Positions 24,451 to 33,064 of a DNA stretch of 55,455 nucleotides are shown piece by piece (positions within the stretch are counted from its first letter, which is position 1; each line of letters starts with the position of its first letter). The notes beneath the pieces are model-generated. The model saw nothing but the letters and a program-made list of their open reading frames with translations, did no database searches and was not told the DNA's origin. A program made the position numbers and the translations under genes. The stretch is from the NCBI GenBank assembly GCA_902494245.1, contig CABUSR010000010.1, positions 1 to 55,455 of the forward strand, read 5' to 3'. Source of the DNA: an uncultured Collinsella sp. (lineage in GTDB: Bacteria > Actinomycetota > Coriobacteriia > Coriobacteriales > Coriobacteriaceae).

Positions 24451-24963
24451 GTGGCCGAACATGAGCACGGCTGCGGGTACGAGCACGAGCATCCGCACGG
24501 GGCGGACGGTGACGCAGGCTGCCACTGTAGTGGCTCCGGCTCCGAGCTGGTCCGCTTTTCGGTTACCGCACCGGACGACCTGCTGCGCCGTTTTGACGAA
24601 CAGATCGCGCGCCGCGGCGACGTGGCCAACCGCTCCGAGGCCGTGCGCGACCTGATTCGCGCCTCGATCGCCAAAGAGCAGATGCGCACGCCCGATGAGC
24701 ATGTTATCGGGTCGCTCACCATGATCTACGACCACCATACCGGCGACCTGACGCGCCGTCTGGACGAAGTGCAGCACGACTACACCGACGAGATCGTATC
24801 GACCATGCACGTACATCTGGATCACCACAACTGCTTGGAGATCCTGGCGCTCAAGGGTCGCGGCGAGCGCGTCTACGAACTGTCCGACCGCCTGCTGGGC
24901 CTGCGCGGCGTTAAGCACGGCGAGCTCACGTGCGCCGCCACCAAGCAGAGCCTGGGGCTGTAG
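24451..24963 (+). CDS. nikR: Nickel-responsive regulator NikR with His/Cys-rich N-terminal extension
   Basis: 170 residues; E. coli NikR has about 133. The ribbon-helix-helix domain begins near residue 32 (LVRFSVTAPDDLLRRFDEQI...RSEAVRDLIRASI). The Ni-binding residues His109, His120, His122 and Cys128 keep the spacing of E. coli H76/H87/H89/C95. The extra first 30 residues carry six His and three Cys. NikR binds Ni and represses nickel uptake genes. It is followed by hypFCDE on the same strand. GTG start, one base after the upstream small ORF. Confidence 0.93.
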   Translation: MAEHEHGCGYEHEHPHGADGDAGCHCSGSGSELVRFSVTAPDDLLRRFDEQIARRGDVANRSEAVRDLIRASIAKEQMRTPDEHVIGSLTMIYDHHTGDLTRRLDEVQHDYTDEIVSTMHVHLDHHNCLEILALKGRGERVYELSDRLLGLRGVKHGELTCAATKQSLGL

Positions 24964-24986
24964 CGGGATTTCCCGCAGCGCACCTG

Positions 24987-25057
24987 CCAAAAAGGGACAG
25001 GTTTGTTTTGGCAGGTTTAGAAGTTTTACCTACCAAAATAAACCTGGCCCTTTTTGG
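24987..25057. repeat. Long palindrome between nikR and hypF
   Basis: 30-bp arms (24987-25016 and 25028-25057) match with three mismatches. The arm core is CCAAAAAGGGNCAGGTTT...TTTTGG. A half copy (TGCCAAAATAAACCCGTCCC...) is at 32827-32856. It could terminate nikR transcription (the plus strand ends in TTTTTGG) or be a REP-like repeat. Confidence 0.75.
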
Positions 25058-25080
25058 TCGGTTTTGATGAGGGGTGTCGC

Positions 25081-27552
25081 ATGCGGCATGTGCATATTCA
25101 TGTGACGGGCATTGTGCAGGGCGTTGGCATGCGACCGTTTGTGTATCGCGAGGCCATGGCGCATGGCATTTGCGGATGGGTGCTCAACGCGGGCGACGGC
25201 GTGCATATCGAGGCGCACGCTCCGGCCGATGCGCTCGATGCTTTTGTTGCCGCGCTTTCTGAGCATGCGCCTGCGGCAGCTCACGTTGAGCGAGTCGATA
25301 TTGCGGATTTGGAGCCTAGCGGCTGGAGCACTGCCAATGAGCAGGGCTTTCGCATCGTAGCGTCGCAGGATCAGACCGCGCACACGACTCTCGTCTCGCC
25401 CGATATCGCCACCTGTGACGATTGCCTGCGCGAGCTGTTCGACCCCGCCGATCAGCGCTATCACTACCCTTTTATCAACTGCACCAACTGCGGCCCACGC
25501 TTTACCATCATCCGGTCGCTGCCGTATGACCGAGCGGCTACCTCGATGGACCGTTTCCCCATGTGCCCCGCCTGCGCCGCAGAGTATGCCAATCCACTCG
25601 ACCGTCGCTTTCACGCACAGCCCGATGCCTGCTTTGATTGCGGGCCGCATATTACGTGGCGCGAGGCTGTGAACGGCGATGCGTGCGGGAATTCGTCCGC
25701 GACACCGGCCGTCGGCACCACACGCGAGGCCAGCGACGCTATCATCGAGCGCTGCGTTGAGCTGCTGGCCAGCGGTGGCATCGTCGCCATCAAGGGCCTG
25801 GGCGGATTCCATCTAGCCTGTGACGCTGCCAACGAGCAGGCGGTGGCCGAGTTGCGCCGTCGCAAACGCCGCAGCAATAAGCCGCTTGCCGTCATGGTGC
25901 GCAGTCTTGCCGATGCCGGGCGCCTGTGTCATATCGACGATGCTGAACGCGATCTGCTCGCCGGCAGTATCCGCCCCATTGTGCTGCTGCGCCAGCGCAC
26001 TGCTGGCGAGGGCAACGGCGGTTCCCCCGACATCCTCGCCCTCGCGCCATCTGTCGCGCACGACTTGCCCGAGCTCGGCGTCATGCTCCCCTATACGCCG
26101 CTTCAACATCTGTTGCTTGCCGTGGCAGAAGCCTGCGGTATGCACGCGCTCGTCATGACCAGCGGCAACCTGAGCGAAGAGCCCATCGAGACCGATGACG
26201 ATCTTGCCTGGGAACACCTCGTTGCCGCCGGCATCGCCGACGCGTTGCTCGGTAACGACCGCGCGATCCTCTCGCGCTACGACGACTCTGTAGTGCGCGT
26301 GGTCGGCGGCGCCGTTATGCCCGTGCGCCGCGCTCGCGGATATGCACCCCAGCCGCTGCCGTTGCCGGCGCTCGACGGCGCTCCGTCCTGCGTGCTCGCC
26401 TGCGGGCCACAACAAAAGGCCACGATTGCGCTCACGCGCGAAGGGACGAACGGCGAGGCAACCTGTTTTGTGTCGCAGCATATCGGCGATGTTGAAAACG
26501 GCGGGACCTTCGATGCCTGGAACGCCGCGCGCACGCGCTTGGAAGATCTCTTTGACTTGGCGCCCGCCGCCTTGGCCTGCGATGTACACCCCAGCTATCT
26601 ATCGGGCCAGTGGGCGCGCGAGCAGGCGCGAAAATGCAATCTGCCGCTCGTCGAGGTGCAGCACCATCATGCGCATATCGCGAGCGTAATGGCCGAGGCC
26701 ATCGCCGCGGGCCAGCTTACAACCGACGCGCGCGTCCTTGGCATCGCCTTTGACGGCACCGGCGCCGGCACCGATGGGACCATTTGGGGCGGCGAGTTTC
26801 TTGTCGCCGGCCTTGGCGGCTTTGAGCGCGCCGCGCATTTGCGCACCTGGGCGCTCCCCGGCGGGGCGGCCTCCGTGCGCGACGCCCGCCGCAACGCCTT
26901 TGCCCTGCTCAGTGAGCTCGGCCTGCTCGAGCACCCAGGTGCCGCTCGACTTTTGGACAGCCTCGACGAGCAAACGCGCAGCGTGACAGCCACCATGATC
27001 GAGCGCGACATCAACAGCCCGCGTACCAGCAGCATGGGGCGTCTCTTTGATGCCGCAGCAGCAATTCTGGGCATCTGCGACAAGGCAACCTACGAGGGCG
27101 AACCCGCCATCGAGCTTGAGGCCGCCGCCTGGCGCGCGCTCGACAACGAAATCGCCCATTTTCCCGACGACAACGCCGGCTATTTCGCATCTGGCCCATC
27201 GTGGCTAGACGGCCCCTATGTTCTGGACCAGAAAGCACTCTTTGAGGCACTTTTGGGAGGAATTGAAGCCGGAGCGCCCGCCGACAGGCTCGCACTCGAC
27301 TTCCATGTCGCCGTCGCGCGCTCCTCGGCGCGCATCGCCAGCGATATCTGCGTGCACGAGGGCATCGATACCGTCGCGCTCTCGGGCGGCGTGTTCATGA
27401 ACCGACTTTTGCTTCAGTTCCTCACCCGCAAGCTTAAAGACGCAGGCCTTACGGTCTTGATTCCCCAAACCGTGCCCGTTAACGACGGCTGCATCGCCTA
27501 CGGTCAGGCGGCAGTCGCACGCACTCGCCTCGCACAGGTCGCACCGCAATAG
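25081..27552 (+). CDS. hypF: Carbamoyltransferase HypF
   Basis: 823 residues, close to the usual 750-800, from the ATG at 25081 (GAGGGGTG upstream). It has an N-terminal acylphosphatase domain (GIVQGVGMRPFVYREA), two HypF zinc fingers (CDDC...CTNC and CPAC...CFDC), a YrdC-like domain (KGLGGFHLACDA...RRRKRRSNKPLAVM) and a C-terminal Kae1-like domain with the metal-binding motif HHHAHIASVMAE. It makes the carbamoyl group that HypE converts to thiocyanate for the CN ligands of the NiFe-hydrogenase Fe. Confidence 0.97.
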   Translation: MRHVHIHVTGIVQGVGMRPFVYREAMAHGICGWVLNAGDGVHIEAHAPADALDAFVAALSEHAPAAAHVERVDIADLEPSGWSTANEQGFRIVASQDQTAHTTLVSPDIATCDDCLRELFDPADQRYHYPFINCTNCGPRFTIIRSLPYDRAATSMDRFPMCPACAAEYANPLDRRFHAQPDACFDCGPHITWREAVNGDACGNSSATPAVGTTREASDAIIERCVELLASGGIVAIKGLGGFHLACDAANEQAVAELRRRKRRSNKPLAVMVRSLADAGRLCHIDDAERDLLAGSIRPIVLLRQRTAGEGNGGSPDILALAPSVAHDLPELGVMLPYTPLQHLLLAVAEACGMHALVMTSGNLSEEPIETDDDLAWEHLVAAGIADALLGNDRAILSRYDDSVVRVVGGAVMPVRRARGYAPQPLPLPALDGAPSCVLACGPQQKATIALTREGTNGEATCFVSQHIGDVENGGTFDAWNAARTRLEDLFDLAPAALACDVHPSYLSGQWAREQARKCNLPLVEVQHHHAHIASVMAEAIAAGQLTTDARVLGIAFDGTGAGTDGTIWGGEFLVAGLGGFERAAHLRTWALPGGAASVRDARRNAFALLSELGLLEHPGAARLLDSLDEQTRSVTATMIERDINSPRTSSMGRLFDAAAAILGICDKATYEGEPAIELEAAAWRALDNEIAHFPDDNAGYFASGPSWLDGPYVLDQKALFEALLGGIEAGAPADRLALDFHVAVARSSARIASDICVHEGIDTVALSGGVFMNRLLLQFLTRKLKDAGLTVLIPQTVPVNDGCIAYGQAAVARTRLAQVAPQ

Positions 27553-27641
27553 GCTGTTCGGCCAGCCCGCAAGCCGCCGTCTCACAGGTGTAGCGCGTTT
27601 GCCCGCAGCGCCCGCGAGCGCTACCATCAACTGATGGATTA

Positions 27642-27672
27642 TTGAGCGCCCGTCCAGCGCAAAGCGTATAAA
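27642..27672 (+). promoter_or_regulatory. Possible internal promoter before hypC
   Basis: TTGAGC at 27642-27647 and TATAAA at 27667-27672 with a 19-bp spacer. The spacing is longer than ideal. It lies in the 131-bp gap between hypF and hypC. Confidence 0.35.
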
Positions 27673-27683
27673 AGGGGAACAAT

Positions 27684-27944
27684 ATGTGCCTTGCCGTTCC
27701 CGGTAAAGTAGTCAAACGCGACGACGACCTCAAGGCCACCGTCGACATGATGGGCATCGAGCGCCCCGTGTCGCTGCGACTCGTGCCGACGGCGCAGGTT
27801 GGCGACTATATTCTCGTACACGCCGGCTTTGGCATCCAGATCGTCGACGAGCAGGAAGCACAGGAAACGCTCGAGCTTGTTAATGCCATGTCCGAGCTGG
27901 TCGAAGAAGACCAGCTTGCCACCAACCCGGCGGAGGCTTACTAG
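27684..27944 (+). CDS. hypC: Hydrogenase maturation chaperone HypC
   Basis: 86 residues, starting MCLAVPGKVV, with the essential Cys2. It binds HypD and the hydrogenase large subunit during Fe(CN)2CO assembly. The ATG is preceded by AAAGGGG. Its TAG overlaps the GTG of hypD by one base. Confidence 0.97.
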   Translation: MCLAVPGKVVKRDDDLKATVDMMGIERPVSLRLVPTAQVGDYILVHAGFGIQIVDEQEAQETLELVNAMSELVEEDQLATNPAEAY

Positions 27945-29056
27945 TGGCGCCCGAACAACCGGCTCGCTCCGGTATCGACTTCTCGGCATTCCGCAATCCC
28001 AAGCTGGCTCGCGAGCTCATCGAGCGCATTCATGAGCTTGTCGGCGACCGCGCCATCAACCTTATGGAAGTCTGCGGCACGCATACCGTGAGCATCGGGC
28101 GCTATGGCTTTCGCTCCATTATGCCGGCCGGGCTCAAGCTGCTGAGCGGCCCGGGCTGCCCCGTCTGCGTCACCGCCAACCGCGACATCGACCACGCAAT
28201 CGCGCTCGCCAACATAGACGGCGCCATCATCACCACCTTTGGCGACATGATGCGCGTGCCCGGATCATCCACCTCGCTCGCTGCGCAAAAAGCGGCAGGG
28301 CGTGACATTCGCATCGTCTACTCCCCGCTCGACGCGCTCGACATTGCCGAGCAAAACCCCGATCGCCCGGTCATTTTTATGGGCGTGGGCTTTGAGACCA
28401 CAACGCCCACCATCGCCGCCGCCATCTTGGAGGCCGAAGCGCGCGGGCTTTTGAACTTCTCGGTCTATTGCGCCCACAAGACCACGCCGCCGGCGCTGCG
28501 CGCCATCGCCAACGATCCCGAGACCGCCATCGACGGCTTTATCCTGCCGGGACACGTCGCCACCATCACGGGCTTAGCCCCCTTTGGCTTTTTGGTCGAC
28601 GAGTTCAATACCCCGGGCGTGGTCACAGGATTTGAACCGGTCGATATCCTGCAGGGCATCTGTATGCTGGTCCAGATGGTTGTCGAGGACAGGCCCGCAA
28701 TCGACAACGCCTACCGTCGCGGCGTCAATGCCGACGGCAATCCCGTGGCGCGCCAGCTGGTCGAGCAGGTATTTGAGCCGTGCGATACCACATGGCGCGG
28801 GCTGGGGCTGATTGCCAACTCGGGTCTTTCCATCCGCCCCGAGTTCTCGCGCTTTGATGCCCGTGCTCGCTTTGACGTGCCCGTTGAGGCGACGGTCGAG
28901 CCGCGCGGGTGCCGCTGCGGCGACGTGCTGCGCGGGGCCATTGCGCCGAGCAGCTGCCCGCTCTTTGGCCGCACCTGCACGCCCGAGCACCCCGTCGGCC
29001 CGTGCATGGTGAGCTCCGAGGGCAGCTGCGCGGCGTACTACCGCTACCGCGACTAG
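27944..29056 (+). CDS. hypD: Hydrogenase maturation protein HypD
   Basis: 370 residues from the GTG at 27944. It has the family motifs MEVCGTHTVSI (the catalytic Cys and neighbours), GPGCPVCVT, FGDMMRVPGS, GVGFETTTPT and a C-terminal Fe-S cluster segment with CRCGDVLRGAIAPSSCPLFGRTC and CMVSSEGSCAAYY. It scaffolds the Fe(CN)2CO unit together with HypC. Confidence 0.97.
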   Translation: MAPEQPARSGIDFSAFRNPKLARELIERIHELVGDRAINLMEVCGTHTVSIGRYGFRSIMPAGLKLLSGPGCPVCVTANRDIDHAIALANIDGAIITTFGDMMRVPGSSTSLAAQKAAGRDIRIVYSPLDALDIAEQNPDRPVIFMGVGFETTTPTIAAAILEAEARGLLNFSVYCAHKTTPPALRAIANDPETAIDGFILPGHVATITGLAPFGFLVDEFNTPGVVTGFEPVDILQGICMLVQMVVEDRPAIDNAYRRGVNADGNPVARQLVEQVFEPCDTTWRGLGLIANSGLSIRPEFSRFDARARFDVPVEATVEPRGCRCGDVLRGAIAPSSCPLFGRTCTPEHPVGPCMVSSEGSCAAYYRYRD

Positions 29057-29104
29057 CCCGGACACACCCACACACCGGCACCACCCACGATTGGAGTTTT
29101 CGAT

Positions 29105-30139
29105 ATGTCCCGTACTGCCACCGATAGCACCGTCCTGTTGGGCCACGGCTCTGGCGGTCAGATGATGAAACGCATCATCGATGAGGTCTTTCTGGATGCA
29201 TTTGGGTCGCCCGAGCTGCTCGAAGGCAACGACGCCGGCGTCGCCGCGCTGCCCGCGAGCGGGCGCATAGCCATGTCGACTGACAGCTTTGTAGTCTCGC
29301 CGCAGTTCTTCCCCGGTGGCAACATCGGCCGCCTCGCCGTGTGCGGAACCGTTAACGACGTCGCGACCTCGGGCGCCAACGTGCGCTACCTGTCGTGTGG
29401 CTTTATCCTCGAAGAGGGCTATCCCATGGATAAGCTCCACCAGATTGTGCAGACGATGGCCGAGACAGCACGTGAGGCGGGCGTGTCCATAATCACGGGC
29501 GACACCAAGGTGGTCGAGCGCGGCGGGGCCGACGGCGTCTACATCAATACCGCCGGCGTGGGCGAGGTTCCCACGGGCGTGGCGCTCAGCGGCGCCAACT
29601 GCCAGCCCGGCGACGTTATCCTGGTGTCGGGCACACTGGGTGACCACGGTATCGCCATCATGAGCCAACGCGAGGGCCTGGCGTTTTCGAGCACGATCGA
29701 AAGCGATGCCGCGCCGCTCAACCACCTGATTGCCGACGTTCTGGCCGCAGCGCCCGGCACGCGTTGCTTTCGCGACCCCACGCGCGGTGGCCTGGCGTCC
29801 ACACTCAACGAGTTTGCCCAGGCCAGCAATGTTGCCATGGAGGTCGACGAAGATGCCGTGCCCGTGCGTCCCGACGTGCAGGCCGCCTGCGAGATGCTCG
29901 GCTACGATGTGCTGCAGGTGGCAAACGAGGGCAAGATGGTTGCCGTCGTGCCGGCCGAGCAAGCCGATGCCGCGCTAGCCGCCATGCGCGCCGCCCGCTA
30001 CGGCGAGAATGCCGCCATCATCGGTCGCGTGCTGCCACTTGCCGAGGATGCCCGTCCCGCCGTGCGCGTGCGCACCGGCTGGGGCTCGACCCGCATCCTC
30101 GACATGCTCGTGGGAGAGCAGCTGCCGAGGATTTGCTAG
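29105..30139 (+). CDS. hypE: Hydrogenase maturation protein HypE
   Basis: 344 residues. AIRS/PurM-type fold with LGHGSGGQ and GNDAGVAAL, an ATP-binding half and a C-terminal tail ending in PRIC, the Cys that is carbamoylated by HypF and dehydrated to thiocyanate. It follows hypD by 48 bp. The hypA and hypB genes needed for Ni insertion, and the hydrogenase itself, are not in the window. Confidence 0.97.
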   Translation: MSRTATDSTVLLGHGSGGQMMKRIIDEVFLDAFGSPELLEGNDAGVAALPASGRIAMSTDSFVVSPQFFPGGNIGRLAVCGTVNDVATSGANVRYLSCGFILEEGYPMDKLHQIVQTMAETAREAGVSIITGDTKVVERGGADGVYINTAGVGEVPTGVALSGANCQPGDVILVSGTLGDHGIAIMSQREGLAFSSTIESDAAPLNHLIADVLAAAPGTRCFRDPTRGGLASTLNEFAQASNVAMEVDEDAVPVRPDVQAACEMLGYDVLQVANEGKMVAVVPAEQADAALAAMRAARYGENAAIIGRVLPLAEDARPAVRVRTGWGSTRILDMLVGEQLPRIC

Positions 30140-30243
30140 CGACAAAGGCTCAGGGCTATTAAAGATATTCAGATTCCAAACATGCCCGGCACGCATGCCC
30201 AGTATCATGGGGTGCGTTTTGGAACCCAATGACGGGAGCTTTC

Positions 30244-30912
30244 ATGGCAGCAGCTTTTTCCCATGTGATCTTTGACCTGGACGGCACCATCCTCAACACG
30301 CTCGAGGACCTGGCGGCCGCCGGCAACCATACCTGCGAGATGCACGGCTGGCCCACGTTTGCCGTCGACGAGTACCGCTACAAGGTGGGAAACGGCATGC
30401 TCAAGCTCGTCGAACGCTTTATGCCTGCCGAATATGCGGGCGACGGTCGCATGTTTGAGCAGACGCTTGCCGAGTTTAGGGCTTACTACGGCGAGCACAA
30501 GGAGGACCACACCGCCCCCTATGCCGGTACAATCGAGATGCTCGACCGCCTACGCGCCGCGGGCGTTCAGCTTGCCGTGCTCACCAACAAGGACCACGTC
30601 TCGGCGGCTCCGCTTATCGAGAAGTATTTTGGTTCCGAGCGCTTTGCGCTGGTACAGGGCCGTGTCGATGCGTTTCCGCCCAAGCCCGAAGCACCCGTTA
30701 CGCTACATGTGATGGAAAAGCTGGGCGCCAATCCGGCAACCACGCTCTATGTGGGCGATTCCAATGTCGATATCCTGACCGGCCACAACGCCGGCCTTAA
30801 GAGCGCGGGCGTCAGCTGGGGCTTCCGCGGCCGCGCAGAGCTGGAAGCCGCCGGCGCCGACTACGTGGTGGACACCCAGGCAGAGCTCGCGGCGCTGATT
30901 CTGGGCGAGTAA
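30244..30912 (+). CDS. HAD-family phosphatase (phosphoglycolate phosphatase-like)
   Basis: 222 residues from the ATG at 30244 (GGGAG upstream). It has the HAD motif I FDLDGT, motif II LTNKD, a conserved Lys in FPPKPEAP and motif IV GDSNVDILTGHNAG. The cap is helical (type C1). Such enzymes hydrolyse small phosphate esters, with phosphoglycolate or a sugar phosphate as usual guesses; the actual substrate is unclear. Confidence 0.9.
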   Translation: MAAAFSHVIFDLDGTILNTLEDLAAAGNHTCEMHGWPTFAVDEYRYKVGNGMLKLVERFMPAEYAGDGRMFEQTLAEFRAYYGEHKEDHTAPYAGTIEMLDRLRAAGVQLAVLTNKDHVSAAPLIEKYFGSERFALVQGRVDAFPPKPEAPVTLHVMEKLGANPATTLYVGDSNVDILTGHNAGLKSAGVSWGFRGRAELEAAGADYVVDTQAELAALILGE

Positions 30913-30961
30913 CGCTGGTGCTGCTCAACCCAGCCGTCGCAATACCGTTGCGCGGAAAGTA

Positions 30962-31013
30962 GTCGTTGGGGACGTTCTTAAACGACTAGTCAAACAAGAA
31001 CGTCACCAACGAC
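30962..31013. repeat. Extra inverted module adjoining composite element copy 2
   Basis: GTCGTTGGGGACGTTCTT (30962-30979) pairs with AAGAACGTCACCAACGAC (30996-31013) with one mismatch. It is related to the AAGAACGTCCCC module of the composite element, so the module was duplicated and inverted here. Confidence 0.6.
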
Positions 31014-31218
31014 TAGTCATTTAAGAACATCCCCAATGACTGCCATGACAACGCCGATGTTTTGGCAACGACAGCGAGCGGACACCAGAGCGAACAAATT
31101 GGCATGAAAAGAGGACGGCATAGACCTTCTGGTCATACCGTCCTCTTTGAATGACAAGTTGTCGCTCTGGTGCCCGCGCAACGTCGAGCAGTTGCGGCGT
31201 TTGGTAAAACGCCGCAAC
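31011..31218 (-). repeat. Composite three-hairpin 3'-UTR element, copy 2 (after lipoprotein gene)
   Basis: Same layout as 11277-11500. The outer stem is CACCAGAGCGA (31083-31093) with TCGCTCTGGTG (31162-31172). The inner stem is AAAGAGGACGGCAT with a GACC-TTCT-GGTC tip; its only mismatch becomes a U-G wobble on the minus strand. The final hairpin is GTTGCGGCGTTT-GGTA-AAACGCCGCAAC. It ends 3 bases before the lipoprotein stop codon at 31222. Confidence 0.85.
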
Positions 31219-31221
31219 GAA

Positions 31222-31779
31222 CTAGCTCAGCATTGCATCCATCATCTCGGAGTTGACGGAGTCGTCGGCAGACCACTCGCCGTCGTCGTTGCAGGTGTAC
31301 TTGAAGATAACCGTGGTCTTCCTGGGCTCGGTGGCCTTGGTCACATCGACCATAACCTGACCGGCCATCTTGTACAGCTCGTCATCGGAAGGAACCGTGT
31401 CAAGCGCGGCGACCTTCTCCTGATACTGGGTGGAGAAGTCCTCGACGATCTTGTTCATAGACTTGCAGGTGATAGAGACCTCGGCGGTCGCGACACCCTT
31501 GTCCTCGTCGACCGTCACGTCGCCGATCTTGTAGTCAAAGCCCTCGAGATAGGTCTTGGCATACTCCTTGGGATCGATACCCAGCTGCTCGAACTCGTCG
31601 CCCGAAGCTTCCTCCAGACCAGAAAGGAAGTCGTCGCCACCGTTCTTGACCTCGTCAAACTGCGTCGTAAGATCCTCGGTGATGAGCTCCTCAACCGAAG
31701 GACCTCCACAGCCGGAAAGCACGGCCACGCATGCAACCAAGACGGCCATGAGGGGCGCAAGCAGCAGCTTCTTTTTCAT
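31222..31779 (-). CDS. Hypothetical lipoprotein
   Basis: 185 residues from the ATG at 31779 (GGGAGGA upstream). The lipoprotein signal peptide MKKKLLLAPLMAVLVACVAVLSGC has lipobox LSGC, so it should be anchored to the outer face of the membrane. The mature part is acidic and helical/beta (EELITEDLTTQFDEVKNGG..., DYKIGDVTVDEDKGVATAEVSITCKS) and ends with TTVIFKYTCNDDGEW. It resembles the DUF5105-type lipoproteins common in this group, but this is only by feel. It is a single gene whose stop precedes composite element copy 2. Confidence 0.8.
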   Translation of the reverse strand: MKKKLLLAPLMAVLVACVAVLSGCGGPSVEELITEDLTTQFDEVKNGGDDFLSGLEEASGDEFEQLGIDPKEYAKTYLEGFDYKIGDVTVDEDKGVATAEVSITCKSMNKIVEDFSTQYQEKVAALDTVPSDDELYKMAGQVMVDVTKATEPRKTTVIFKYTCNDDGEWSADDSVNSEMMDAMLS

Positions 31780-31960
31780 GTTGTTCCTCCCAATGAGCGG
31801 CACCGCGCTTCCCGGACGCGGCACACGTTGTAATAAGTAAGCCCATACTATCCACTTATGAACACCCTCGGCAACGCGAAGGCGCGGTCGGTTCGTTTTA
31901 GCGTCCGAACGGTTTGCAAGCCCGCCCAACGCGCAATAAAACGCTTCCCCACGGTGCAAT

Positions 31961-31992
31961 AAAAAAGGTGGCCGGAAAACCCGACCACCCTT
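31961..31992 (-). terminator. Terminator after the PTS IIA gene
   Basis: On the minus strand GGTGGTCGG pairs with CCGGCCACC around GTTTT (one mismatch) and is followed by six T. It begins about 25 bp after the gene at 32016. Confidence 0.85.
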
Positions 31993-32015
31993 GCACATCC
32001 TTTGAACGCCGCAGT

Positions 32016-32552
32016 TTACTTGCGAACGACCTTAACGATGGCGTCACCGGCGGCGACGGCGGACTCTGCCTCAACGGTGAGCTCGACGTCGGCAAACTCG
32101 GCGGTGTTGGACACGGCCACCACGACGCAGTCCTTGTAACCGGCAGCGGCGATCTTGGCGCGGTCGATCTTGAGTATGGGCTGGCCGGCCTTCACAACGT
32201 CGTCGGCCTTGACGAAGCCCTCGAAGCCATCGCCGTTCATGTTGACGGTATCGACGCCAACGTGCACCAGAACCTCGATGCCGCTATCGGACTGCAGACC
32301 CACGGCGTGACCCATGGTGACGGTCACCTTACCGTCGCAGGGAGCGTAGACCAGATCGTCCTCGGGCCACACGGCACAGCCCTTGCCCAGAACCTCGCCA
32401 CCAAAGACGGGATCGGGCACGTCGGCCATCTTGATGACCTTGCCCTTGACGGGCGAGCACAGCACGTCGGCGCCAGCAGAAGCAGAGATGGAGGCCGGAG
32501 CAGCGGCAGCCGCGGGCTCAGCCTTCTTCTTGAACATGTCAAACAGACCCAT
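32016..32552 (-). CDS. crr: PTS glucose-type IIA component
   Basis: 178 residues from the ATG at 32552 (GAGGAGA upstream). A short Ala-rich linker after MGLFDMFKKKAEP leads to the IIA-Glc fold: VLCSPVKGKVIKM, FGGEVLGKGCAVWP, and the phospho-acceptor region VLVHVGVDTVNMNG with the active His. It relays phosphate from HPr to a sugar-specific IIB, or acts as a regulatory protein. No IIBC gene is adjacent, so it is a stand-alone IIA. Confidence 0.93.
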   Translation of the reverse strand: MGLFDMFKKKAEPAAAAAPASISASAGADVLCSPVKGKVIKMADVPDPVFGGEVLGKGCAVWPEDDLVYAPCDGKVTVTMGHAVGLQSDSGIEVLVHVGVDTVNMNGDGFEGFVKADDVVKAGQPILKIDRAKIAAAGYKDCVVVAVSNTAEFADVELTVEAESAVAAGDAIVKVVRK

Positions 32553-32894
32553 ATGTTTTCTCCTCTTGATTAAGCGCAACGTTGTGCGCATGCCTACGGT
32601 AATTATAGTGCCAAATGGTTCAAATGCTAAGGTGGGGACTCGAATCGCGAGCCCTTCCCGGTAGTGTTCGTGGGGCGAGCATCTCCTTTGCATCGCGGGT
32701 CGATAAGCCGAGTATCGCCTGCACACGGGACGGGCAGAAGCGGGCGCACCAAACCCGATACTTCTTTTCGCTCTCGAGTCCTGCCGCCGCCCCGTCCCTG
32801 ACACTTCCTGATACCGACCGAAACGTGCCAAAATAAACCCGTCCCTTTTTGGTAGGTTTGGCGAGTGTGGATTTTCGGACGCTTAACTAACGAG
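32553..32894. other. Intergenic stretch; half palindrome, no gene seen
   Basis: No ORF with a ribosome binding site. 32827-32856 carries half of the palindrome found at 24987-25057 (TGCCAAAATAAACC, then TCCCTTTTTGGTAGG). The rest shows nothing I can name. Confidence 0.5.
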
Positions 32895-32958
32895 CGTGGA
32901 TAATCTCCCACTTTGACTTTGAGGCCGTCACCGAGCCAAAAACGGGAGATTATCCACG
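32895..32958. repeat. GGATAATCTCCC palindrome, left flank of the Fic gene
   Basis: CGTGGATAATCTCCC (32895-32909) pairs perfectly with GGGAGATTATCCACG (32944-32958). A second copy in the same orientation is at 34340-34391, on the other side of the Fic gene. Confidence 0.75.
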
Positions 32959-33064
32959 TTCATTTTGGATGACCCCCTTGTACCAAGCCGAGCTCCATGG
33001 TCAAGTAATAACGACTTCTCATCATTAGATTGTTTACATGAATTCTAATAACTATTTAATCCTT

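Noticed and set aside
24987..25057. NikR operator at the nikR-hypF palindrome
   Set aside because: The canonical NikR operator (GTATGA-N16-TCATAC) is not present; the palindrome matches a repeat family instead, so I did not call it an operator.
32630..32700. tRNA-like T-arm sequence (GCGATTCGAGTCCCC on the minus strand)
   Set aside because: The T-loop would have nine bases, and no acceptor, D- or anticodon arms could be assembled around it.
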